Shown here: one piece after another, positions 1 through 6,900 of the stretch
Layout of the letters: each line of letters starts with the position of its first letter
Position numbering within the stretch: the first letter of the stretch is position 1
Source: Burkholderia sp.
GTDB lineage: Bacteria; Pseudomonadota; Gammaproteobacteria; Burkholderiales; Burkholderiaceae
NCBI RefSeq assembly: GCF_018375725.1
Contig: NZ_JAHACR010000223.1
Span: forward strand, 1-7,292
Length of the DNA stretch: 7,292 nt
Reading direction: 5' to 3'
The notes under the pieces: model-generated
What the model was told of the DNA's origin: nothing
Seen by the model: only the letters and a program-made list of their open reading frames with translations
Databases searched by the model: none
Made by a program: the position numbers and the translations under genes

Positions 1-398
1 AAGTCGATCGCGGGCTGGTTCCAGTCGAGCACCGACCATTCGAAGCGTGCGCAGCGGCGCTCGACGGCGAGCGCCGCGAGCTGCCGGAGCATCGCGGTGC
101 CGAGCCCCGTGCCGCGTTGCGACGGCTGTACATAGAGATCCTCGAGATACAGGCCGCGGCGGCCAAGGAACGTCGAGTAGTTGTGGAAGAACAGCGCATA
201 GCCGACGAGTGTGCCGTCGCGCTCGGCGACCAGCGCTTCGGCCGCCGGGCGCGTGCCGAACAGCGCATCGGCGAGATCGTCCTCGGTGGCGACGAACAGA
301 TGCGTGAGCTTCTCGAATTCGGCCAGTTCGCGCATCAGCGCGAGGATGGTGCCGACGTCGCGGGGCTCGGCCGCACGGATGACGGCTGCGCCGCTCAT
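1..398 (-). CDS. GNAT-family N-acetyltransferase, SSAT-like (3' end outside window)
   Basis: This is a partial gene: 132 full codons are visible from the ATG and the reading frame runs open off the left edge. The product should transfer an acetyl group from acetyl-CoA to an amine, probably in the cytoplasm. The acetyl-CoA pyrophosphate-binding loop is clear at residues 94-100 (QRGTGLG), preceded by the beta-strand LYLEDLYVQP (83-92). The end of the visible part reads WSVLDWNQPAIDF, which resembles the E/DWN-P-(S/A)-I-x-F segment of spermidine/spermine and thialysine acetyltransferases (SSAT1/SSAT2). Such proteins are about 160-170 residues, so roughly 30 are missing, including the usual Tyr-containing end of motif B. 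The start is fixed by an ATGA overlap with the stop of the upstream membrane-protein gene and by a GGAGGA Shine-Dalgarno inside that gene's last codons, which suggests translational coupling. The substrate cannot be read from sequence; a polyamine, thialysine or another small amine is an inference. Confidence 0.88.
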   Translation of the reverse strand, partial: MSGAAVIRAAEPRDVGTILALMRELAEFEKLTHLFVATEDDLADALFGTRPAAEALVAERDGTLVGYALFFHNYSTFLGRRGLYLEDLYVQPSQRGTGLGTAMLRQLAALAVERRCARFEWSVLDWNQPAID

Positions 399-670
399 GC
401 TTCCTCCGGCGGGTCGGACAGCACGATTTCGATGCCGCCGAAGCGCGACGCGACCCAGTTGTACGCGTGACATGCGATCCACAGGAGCACGAAGCCGATA
501 AGCGCGTTCAGCAGCAGCGCGCTCAGGATCGTGCTCAGTTCGACCATGCCGTAGCGGACATACGCGACGAGGATGCCGAGCACGACGATCGGCACGCTGA
601 AGGTCAGGTAGACGAGAATCAGCGCCTTGGCGGTCTGCCCCGCGGCGATCGACGATATTTGTTTTTTCAT
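395..670 (-). CDS. Small two-helix inner-membrane protein of unknown function
   Basis: This 91-residue protein has a short basic start (MKK), then two hydrophobic helices at about residues 17-38 and 46-69, joined by a short loop (RYGMVELS). The C-terminus is acidic (SDPPEEA). The second helix ends in a segment with C67, Y70, N71 and GGIEI at 78-82. A 'YN-x-x-A-x-x-x-GGI' ending is reminiscent of the DUF3566 type of small membrane protein, but I cannot confirm membership without a profile search. It has no signal-peptide cleavage site or catalytic motif that I can see, so an inner-membrane location is inferred from the helices. It starts 39 bp after the moeA stop with only a weak G-rich ribosome site. 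Its stop overlaps the start of the acetyltransferase by four bases. Codon usage matches the neighbours and the frame is clean, so the gene is probably real. Its function is unknown. Confidence 0.8.
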   Translation of the reverse strand: MKKQISSIAAGQTAKALILVYLTFSVPIVVLGILVAYVRYGMVELSTILSALLLNALIGFVLLWIACHAYNWVASRFGGIEIVLSDPPEEA

Positions 671-709
671 GTGCGGATTGCCCCCGTAAGGATGTGCCGA
701 AGATGGAAT

Positions 710-2008
710 TCAGATCAGGCCGTCGAACGGCAGGATATCGACTGTTGCGCCGGCGTCGATCGCGCCTTCGTCGTGCCCGAGCACGATGAAGCAATTGGCG
801 GACGCGAGCCCGCTCAGCGATGCGGAGCTTTGGGAGCCGGCCGGTGCGACGCGCCAGCTGCCGTCGGTGTCGCGCGTCGCGATGCCGCGCAGGTATTCGG
901 TGCGGCCGGGGCGCTTCTTCAGTGCCTGTGTGCTGCGCGCGCGGATCATGACCGGCGGCGGCACGTGCGCGCCGGCCATCGTCAGCAGAGCAGGCCGCAC
1001 GATCGAGTGGAACGTCACCGCGGACGCGACCGGATTGCCGGGCAGGCCAAAGAACAGGGCGCTGCGCGCGCCGGCGGTTTGCGGCGCGAGCGTACCGCAT
1101 GCGAGCGGCCGTCCGGGCCGCAGCGCGAGACTGGCGAACGTGACGTTGCCGAGCCGCGCCAGCACGTCGCGCGTGAAATCGGCTTCGCCGACCGACACGC
1201 CACCCGACGTGATCACCGCATCGGCGCCTGCGGCGAGCGCATCGTTCAGCGCTGCCTCGAGCGCGGCCGGATCGTCGCGCACGATGCCGAGGTCGATCGG
1301 CTCGGCGTCGAGGCGTTCGAGCATCGCGATCAGCATGTCGCGATTGCTGTCGTACAGCGTGCCGCGATCGAGCGGCTCGCCCGGCGCGCGCAGTTCGTCG
1401 CCGGTCGAAAACACGGCGACGCGCAAGCGGCGGCGCACCGTGATCTCCGCGATGCCGAACGACGCGAGCAGGCCGATATCTGCCGGGCGCAGGATGCGGC
1501 CCGCCACGAGCGCTTGCGCGCCGCGCGCAAGATCTTCGCCGGCTTTGCGGCAGTTCGCACCGCGCGATATGTCGCGCGTGGCGAAGCGGATTGTGTCGGC
1601 CTGTGCGTTCACGCGTTCCTGCGGAATCACGGTGTCGCAGCCGGCGGGCAGCTGTGCGCCGGTCATGATGCGGATGCAGCTGTGCGGCGGCACCGCGCCG
1701 TCGAACGGATGGCCTGCGAAGGCCGAGCCTGCGACCGTCAATGCGACCTGGCCGTCAGGCGCGGCGTGGGCGAGCGATGCGCCGTCGAACGCATAGCCGT
1801 CCATCGCCGAGTTGTCGTAGGCGGGAATGTCGAACGGCGCCAGCACGTCGATCGCGAGCACGCGGCCCGGTGCGCGGCGCAGCGGAACGGTGTCGCACGC
1901 TTCGACCGGCACCGCGAAGCGGCACGCGAGCGCCTGCGCGTCGGCGAGCGATAGCGAGGCATCGTGAGCGGGAGCAGGGCGGGAAGCGGACGAGGGGTGT
2001 GTGGTCAT
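710..2008 (-). CDS. moeA: MoeA, molybdopterin molybdenumtransferase
   Basis: MoeA inserts molybdate into adenylylated molybdopterin, releasing AMP and giving Mo-molybdopterin, in the last common step of molybdenum cofactor synthesis in the cytoplasm. The protein is 432 residues, against 411 in E. coli; the extra length is mainly an Ala/Ser/Pro-rich N-terminal tail. Recognisable blocks are DIPAYDNSAMDGYA at 60-73 (D70 corresponds to E. coli Asp59), IMTGA at 114-118 (T116 corresponds to Thr100), STGDEL at 201-206 (E205 corresponds to Glu188), GIVRDDP at 241-247, TSGGVSVGEADF at 267-278, RPGRP at 297-301 and GLPGNPVAS at 321-329. Together they show a complete MoCF_biosynth (MoeA/MogA-type) domain followed by the C-terminal beta domain. 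The usual K-P-G-K-P block has Arg at both Lys positions, a conservative change. The gene is third in the moaA-mobA-moeA cluster, 111 bp after mobA. The ATG at 2008 has no strong Shine-Dalgarno, so the start is the likeliest rather than certain. Confidence 0.95.
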   Translation of the reverse strand: MTTHPSSASRPAPAHDASLSLADAQALACRFAVPVEACDTVPLRRAPGRVLAIDVLAPFDIPAYDNSAMDGYAFDGASLAHAAPDGQVALTVAGSAFAGHPFDGAVPPHSCIRIMTGAQLPAGCDTVIPQERVNAQADTIRFATRDISRGANCRKAGEDLARGAQALVAGRILRPADIGLLASFGIAEITVRRRLRVAVFSTGDELRAPGEPLDRGTLYDSNRDMLIAMLERLDAEPIDLGIVRDDPAALEAALNDALAAGADAVITSGGVSVGEADFTRDVLARLGNVTFASLALRPGRPLACGTLAPQTAGARSALFFGLPGNPVASAVTFHSIVRPALLTMAGAHVPPPVMIRARSTQALKKRPGRTEYLRGIATRDTDGSWRVAPAGSQSSASLSGLASANCFIVLGHDEGAIDAGATVDILPFDGLI

Positions 2009-2119
2009 GAATCGGGCTGTGCCGCAAGGCGTATCGGGTTGGTGGCCGGCATGCGGCTGGCGGCGCGGGAGCGTCGCAACGCATGCGACGGGCGGCGCGC
2101 GGGAACCGGCCCGGCGCCG
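2009..2119 (-). other. mobA-moeA intergenic spacer (111 bp)
   Basis: This spacer is the longest gap within the molybdenum cofactor cluster. It is extremely GC-rich and I see no convincing -35/-10 pair or intrinsic terminator with a T-tract. The only structure is a small inverted repeat, CGTCGC at 2072-2077 and GCGACG at 2085-2090 with a 7-nt loop. That is easily expected by chance at this base composition. Read-through transcription from mobA into moeA is the simplest view. Confidence 0.4.
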
Positions 2120-2737
2120 TCAGCGATGGGCGAGCGCGGCGAGTTCCTGCCAAGAGTTGGCATTGTAAAACGCACGCTCGTCGTGAAACGCGACTTCGAC
2201 CGTCTTGTGGCGTGCGTACCACGCACGGACTTTGCGATCGCCCGCCGCGAGCCGGTCGGCGAGGTCATCGGCGAGCGCAGTGCGCAACAGTGCGAATGTC
2301 GGTTGCACCGAGCGATGCTGTTGCGCGTCGACGGTGACCGCCATCGCGATGTCCGCGTGCTGTGCGACGAGCGCCGCGTGGAGTCGTGCGATGAGATCGG
2401 CCGGCAGAAACGGCGAATCGCAGGGCGCGCAGGCGATAAGCGGCGTGCGCGCTGCGCGCATGCCCGCAAGCAGGCCGGCGAGCGGTCCGGGGAAATCGGG
2501 CGTTGCGTCCGGCACGACGCGCGCGCGGAACGGTGCACCGAGTTCGGCATAGCGGTCGGGATGGCGGTTCGCGCTGATCACGGTCTCATCGACCTGCGGG
2601 GTGAGACGGCGCAGCACGTGCAGCGCGAGCGGCGTGCCGTCCAGCAGCTGCAGGCCCTTGTCGACGCCGTCCATGCGTGTTGCGCGGCCACCTGCCAACA
2701 GCAGGCCGGTGATCGAGGGCGTGGTGGATTCGTGCAT
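2120..2737 (-). CDS. mobA: MobA, molybdenum cofactor guanylyltransferase
   Basis: MobA transfers GMP from GTP to Mo-molybdopterin, forming the guanine dinucleotide cofactor (MGD, used as bis-MGD) of DMSO-reductase-family enzymes such as nitrate reductases and formate dehydrogenases. The 205-residue protein has the full nucleotidyltransferase pattern. The GTP-binding loop LLAGGRATRMDGVDKGLQ is at 13-30, and NRHPDRY at 57-63. PDFPGPLAGL is at 80-89 and PCDSPFLP at 105-112, where D107 is the expected metal-binding Asp. QPTFALL is at 145-151 and the terminal NANSWQEL at 192-199. Where E. coli has R-M-G-G this protein has R-M-D-G; the rest of the loop is canonical. The length is close to E. coli MobA (194). 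The start lies 8 bp after the moaA stop, so the two are almost certainly co-transcribed. The ribosome site is poor (GAG in the preceding junction), which fits translation coupled to moaA. Confidence 0.95.
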   Translation of the reverse strand: MHESTTPSITGLLLAGGRATRMDGVDKGLQLLDGTPLALHVLRRLTPQVDETVISANRHPDRYAELGAPFRARVVPDATPDFPGPLAGLLAGMRAARTPLIACAPCDSPFLPADLIARLHAALVAQHADIAMAVTVDAQQHRSVQPTFALLRTALADDLADRLAAGDRKVRAWYARHKTVEVAFHDERAFYNANSWQELAALAHR

Positions 2738-2745
2738 GGTGGCGC

Positions 2746-3858
2746 TCAGCCGCCGATGTACGACATTTCAACGCGCTTGCCCGTGCCTTCTGCGGCGGCT
2801 TCGGACGATGCGCTGCCGCGCAGCTGCGAATAGCGGTCGGTGCGTTGTTGCCAGATGCGGGCGATTGCGGTCGAGATCTCGGTGTCGCTCGCGCCGTTGC
2901 GAACCAGCGCGCGCAGATCATGGCCGCCCGTCGCGAACAGGCACAGATACAGCTTGCCTTCCGTCGACAGGCGCGCGCGCGTGCAGTCGCCGCAAAATGC
3001 CTGCGTGACGCTCGAGATCACGCCGATCTCGCCCGCGCCGTCCGCGTAGCCCCAGCGCTGGGCGGTCTCGGCCGCGCTGTGGGCCTCGAGCGGGACGAGC
3101 GGGAAATGCTCGGCGATCCGTGCGATGACCTCGGCGGACGGCAGCACTTCCGTCATGTTCCAGCCGTTCGAGGTGCCGACATCCATGTATTCGATGAAGC
3201 GCAGCACGATGCCCGTGCCGCGAAACCGCTTCGCCATCGGCAGGATTTCGCCGTCGTTCGTGCCGCGCTTGACGACCATGTTGACCTTGACCGGCTCGAG
3301 GCCGGCCGCCTGCGCGGCGAAGATGCCTTCGAGCACGTCGGCGCTCGCGAAATCGGCATCGTTCATGCGTTTGAACAGGGTGTCGTCGAGCGCGTCGAGA
3401 CTGACCGTCACGCGCGTGAGGCCGGCATCCTTCAGCGCGCGCGCCTTGCGCGCGAGCAGCGAGCCGTTGGTGGTCAGCGTCAGGTCGAGCGGGCGTCCTG
3501 CGTGCGTCGTCATCCGCGCGAGGCGTTCGATCAGGAATTCGAGGTTCTTGCGCAGGAGCGGCTCGCCGCCGGTGATACGGATTTTCTCGACGCCGTGTGC
3601 GACAAAAAGTCGCGTGAGACGCTCGATTTCCTCGAGCGTCAGCAGTGCGCTGTGCGGCAGGAACGCGTAGTCCTTGTCGAAGATCGCGCGTGGCATGCAG
3701 TACACGCAACGGAAATTGCAGCGGTCTGTCACCGAGATGCGCAGGTCGCGCAGCGGCCGCGCCAGCGTATCGTGCAGAACGCCGTCGGGTGTGTGCGCCG
3801 CGCCGGAGACGTCCGGAACCGCGCTGACATCGGTGAGGGGAATGATGCGTCGGGACAT
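2746..3858 (-). CDS. moaA: MoaA, GTP 3',8-cyclase (radical SAM)
   Basis: MoaA is the radical SAM enzyme that converts GTP to 3',8-cyclo-GTP, which MoaC then turns into cyclic pyranopterin monophosphate, the first molybdenum cofactor intermediate. From the ATG at 3858 the protein is 370 residues. The SAM [4Fe-4S] site is C47-x3-C51-x2-C54 within TDRCNFRCVYCMP, and the SAM-binding GGEPLLR is at 97-103. The second, substrate-binding [4Fe-4S] site is C289-x2-C292-x13-C306. The C-terminus ends YIGG, the conserved double glycine tail of this family, so the gene is complete at both ends. An N-terminal extension of about 25 residues before the catalytic core is longer than in E. coli (329 aa). The frame stays open upstream into the rne terminator region, but a longer start is unlikely because it would cross the palindrome and terminator. 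It is the first gene of the cluster, and a sigma-54-like promoter lies 37 bp upstream. moaC, moaD and moaE are not adjacent. Confidence 0.96.
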   Translation of the reverse strand: MSRRIIPLTDVSAVPDVSGAAHTPDGVLHDTLARPLRDLRISVTDRCNFRCVYCMPRAIFDKDYAFLPHSALLTLEEIERLTRLFVAHGVEKIRITGGEPLLRKNLEFLIERLARMTTHAGRPLDLTLTTNGSLLARKARALKDAGLTRVTVSLDALDDTLFKRMNDADFASADVLEGIFAAQAAGLEPVKVNMVVKRGTNDGEILPMAKRFRGTGIVLRFIEYMDVGTSNGWNMTEVLPSAEVIARIAEHFPLVPLEAHSAAETAQRWGYADGAGEIGVISSVTQAFCGDCTRARLSTEGKLYLCLFATGGHDLRALVRNGASDTEISTAIARIWQQRTDRYSQLRGSASSEAAAEGTGKRVEMSYIGG

Positions 3859-3885
3859 ATCGAAATAGGTGCGAGCCAGGTTTCT

Positions 3886-3891
3886 ATTGTA
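3886..3891 (-). promoter_or_regulatory. Possible sigma-70-type -10 box for moaA
   Basis: On the minus strand this reads TACAAT, one mismatch from TATAAT, and would start transcription about 20 bases before the moaA ATG. No acceptable -35 element lies 16-18 bp upstream (the candidates are GGCCTG, CGGCCT and GCGGCC). It is therefore either a weak or activator-dependent promoter, or coincidental. It sits just downstream of the sigma-54-like element, and the two would give nearly the same start site. Confidence 0.3.
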
Positions 3892-3894
3892 GCC

Positions 3895-3910
3895 GCAAGC
3901 GTCGTGCCAG
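3895..3910 (-). promoter_or_regulatory. Sigma-54 (-24/-12) promoter-like element upstream of moaA
   Basis: On the minus strand the bases read C TGGCACG ACGC TTGC G, compared with the RpoN consensus YTGGCACG-N4-TTGCW. The core TGGCACG and TTGC are exact and the 4-bp spacer is exact; only the final W is replaced by G. The GG and GC doublets have the required 10-bp spacing. The predicted start is near 3883, leaving a 5' leader of about 25 bases before the moaA ATG. It points in the right direction and lies in the only real intergenic stretch. RpoN promoters need an enhancer-binding activator, whose sites I do not recognise here; upstream sites would fall within the terminator region or the end of rne. 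Sequence match only, with no expression evidence. Confidence 0.45.
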
Positions 3911-3911
3911 G

Positions 3912-3939
3912 CCGCCGGGCGGGCGCGCCCGCCCGGCGG
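3912..3939 (-). repeat. Perfect 28-bp palindrome between rne and moaA
   Basis: This palindrome has two 14-base arms with no central spacer; the left arm on the plus strand is CCGCCGGGCGGGCG. All 14 pairs match and the pairing stops exactly at 3911/3940. It is all G and C. It sits between the rne terminator and the sigma-54-like element, which begins one base away. As RNA it would form a very stable hairpin, possibly a transcript-end stabiliser or back-up terminator stem, though no T-tract follows it. As DNA it could be a dimeric-protein operator. The sequence does not decide between these. Confidence 0.7.
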
Positions 3940-3944
3940 ATATG

Positions 3945-3970
3945 AAAAAACCCGCCGGAGCGGGTTTTTT
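3945..3970 (-). terminator. Rho-independent terminator of rne (bidirectional)
   Basis: The structure is A6, then a CCCGC/GCGGG stem with a 4-base loop (3951-3955, 3956-3959, 3960-3964), then T6. On the minus strand it begins 19 bases after the rne stop and ends in six T's. The A-tract pairs with the T-tract, lengthening the stem to as much as 11 bp. Because it is symmetrical it would also stop transcription coming from the left on the plus strand. It separates rne from the moaA cluster, which therefore needs its own promoter. Confidence 0.92.
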
Positions 3971-3988
3971 CGTTGCGGTCGGACGCGA

Positions 3989-6900
3989 TCAGTGATGCGT
4001 CGTTTCCACTTGCTGCATCGGCGTCTCATCGACGGGCGGCAGCGGCCGGCGTTCACGCGGCGCGCGAACCGGCTTTGCAATTTGCGCAGCGGCGTCCTGG
4101 GCGGCACGGAACTTGTCCGCGTCCGTATTCACCCAGACGAGCCCGGCCTGTGCGAGCACCGTTTCGAGGCTGGCTGCCTCGGGCGCGGCGGCGACTCGCC
4201 GGACTTGCGTTGCGACAAACGATGCAGCCACGACTTCGACCGCGGGCGCCGGTTCCGGCTCGACTGCCGGTGCAGCTTCTGCGACGGGCGCGGGCTGCGG
4301 CGCTTCGACGGCGGCAGGCGCCTCGGCGACGACCGGTGCTGCCACCGGTGCTTCTGCCGGTTGCGCTGCGGTCTCGGCCGCGACGATGGCCGTCACGGCC
4401 TCGGTGCGGACCGGCTCCGGTTGCGCTTCGGCGGCTGCCGGTGCGTGCGTTGCGACCGCTTCGGCCTTTTCCGCATGCACGGCTTCCGTGACGACGGCGC
4501 CTGCTGCTGCCACGACGACGGCGGCAGCCGGCGCAGCGGCCGGTGCGGCGAGCGGGGTCGGCTCGGTTGCCGGCGCTGCGAAGGTTTCACCTTCGACGCC
4601 TTCAACGCCTTCGACGGCCTGGGCGACGATCGCGCCTTCCTCGTCACGCTCGCGACGACCGCCACGACGGCCGCGGCGGCGGCGGCGGCGTTCCTCGCCG
4701 TCGCGCGCACCGGCTTCCGCGTCTGCCATCACCTCGGCGCCGGGCAGGGCGGCAGCGATCTTGTCCGCTGCGGGCTCTGCATGCGCCACGCTTTCGCCAC
4801 GATTGACGGTCTCGAGCGTCGCTGCGTGCTGAACCGGCTTGCGGCGCTCGCCGCGCTCACGGCGTTCGCCGCGACCGGTGGCCTCGACGGCTTCCGGCTG
4901 CTCGATGCGCTCGCGGCTTTCCCGCGGTTCGCGTGCCTCGCGTGGTTCACGAGCTTCGCGGGGCTCACGCGCTTCGCGGGGTTCCCGGGTCTCACGCGGT
5001 TCACGAGTCTCGCGCGGTTCGCGGGTTTCGCGGCCCTCGCGGGCTTCACGCGGCTCGCGTTGGGCACGGGCTTCACGCGGTTCGCGCTGCTCGCGCGGTT
5101 CACGCGCTTCCTTGCCTTCGCGCTCCGGGCGCGGCTGCTGGCCACGGCCTGCGGCAGCCTGATCGCGGCCGGCTTGCTGCTGCGCGCCGCCACGGCGGTT
5201 ACGGTTGCGATCGCCACCGCGTTCGCCGCGCTGCTCGGTCTTCTCGGTTCGCTCGCGGGCCGGGCGTGCGGCCTGTTCCTTCGCGGGTGCCGGCGCCGGC
5301 GCGGGCGCAGGCTGCATGCCGAACAAGCCCTTCAGCCAGCCGAAGAAGCCGCCGCCCGTTGCCGGTGCCGGCGCGGGCGCCGGCTCGGCCGGACGCTGCG
5401 GCGCCGGGCTCGGTGCCGGACGCTCGGGCGTGATGCCCTTCACTGCGGCTTCCTGCTTCGGCTTCACTTCGGCCGCGCGCTTGCTGTAGCCGGTTTCCGA
5501 CTCCAGCTCGCGGGCGGCTTCCTCGGCCATCTTCCACGATGCGCGCGGATCCTCGAGGCGCGCGTCGTCGTGGCGCAGGCGCTCGAGCTTGTAGTGCGGC
5601 GTATCGAGATGCTTGTTCGGGATCAGCACGATGCCGACCTTGAAGCGCGACTCGATCTTGTTGATTTCCTGACGCTTTTCGTTGAGCAGGAAGGCGGTCA
5701 CCTCGACCGGCACCTGGCAGTGGATCGCCGCGGTGTTTTCCTTCATCGCCTCTTCCTGAATGATCCGCAGCACTTGCAGCGCGGACGATTCGGTATCGCG
5801 GATATGGCCGGTGCCGTTGCAGCGCGGGCAGGTCACGTGGCTGCCTTCGGACAGCGCCGGACGCAGACGCTGGCGCGACAGCTCCATCAGGCCGAAGCGG
5901 GAGATCTTGCCCATCTGTACGCGCGCCCGGTCGTGCTTGAGCGCGTCCTTCAGGCGCTGCTCGACTTCACGCTGGCTCTTCGCCGATTCCATGTCGATGA
6001 AATCGATCACGATCAGGCCGCCCAGGTCGCGCAGACGCAGCTGGCGCGCGACTTCGTCGGCCGCTTCGAGGTTCGTGCGGGTCGCCGTTTCCTCGATGTC
6101 CGCGCCCTTGGTCGCGCGCGCCGAGTTCACGTCGATCGCGACGAGCGCTTCGGTGTGGTCGATCACGATTGCGCCGCCGGACGGCAGCGGCACCGTGCGC
6201 GAGTACGCCGTTTCGATCTGGTGCTCGATCTGGAAGCGGGAGAAGAGCGGCACATCGTCGTGATAGCGCTTCACCTTCGCGACGTTGTCAGGCATCACGA
6301 TATCCATGAAGGCGCGGGCCTGATCATGGATCTCGGTCGTATCGATCAGGATTTCGCCGATGTCCGGCTGGAAATAGTCCCGGATCGCGCGGATCACGAG
6401 GCTCGATTCCAGATAGATCAGCATCGGCTCGCCTGCGCGACCGCTCTGCGACGCGGCTTCGATCGCGCGCCAGAGCTGCAGCAGGTAGTTCAGATCCCAT
6501 TGCAGTTCCTCGGCGCTGCGGCCGATGCCTGCGGTGCGGGCAATCATGCTCATGCCGTCGGGAATCTGCAGCTGCGCCATCGTTTCGCGCAGTTCCTGGC
6601 GCTCGTCGCCCTCGATGCGGCGCGACACGCCGCCGCCGCGCGGGTTGTTCGGCATCAGCACGAGGTAACGGCCGGCGAGCGAGATGAACGTCGTGAGGGC
6701 CGCGCCCTTGTTGCCGCGCTCTTCCTTCTCGACCTGGACGATCAGTTCCTGGCCTTCGCGCAGCGCGTCCTGGATGCGCGCGGAACGCATGTCGACGCCT
6801 TCCCGGAAATACTGGCGGGCGACTTCCTTGAACGGGAGGAAGCCGTGGCGGTCCTCGCCGTAATTGACGAAGCAGGCTTCGAGCGAGGGCTCGATGCGGG

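Noticed and set aside
467..1954. A 495-codon plus-strand frame opposite moeA and the small membrane-protein gene
   Set aside because: It is in codon register with the minus-strand genes, so its openness is a composition effect. The product is low-complexity and resembles no family.
2072..2090. A 6-bp inverted repeat between mobA and moeA as a possible terminator or attenuator
   Set aside because: The stem is short, no T-tract follows, and such repeats are frequent by chance in DNA of this composition.
2845..3945. A 366-codon plus-strand frame opposite moaA
   Set aside because: It is again in register with moaA codons and would have to be read through the palindrome. It has no ribosome site or recognisable domain.
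3859..4107. An 83-residue N-terminal extension of MoaA from an ATG inside rne
   Set aside because: It would be translated through the rne terminator, the palindrome and the candidate promoter, and the extra residues are Arg-rich with no family similarity.
4907..5110. The short repeats inside rne considered as a CRISPR array
   Set aside because: There are no unique spacers. The units are contiguous, in frame, and encode the REPREA peptide tract.
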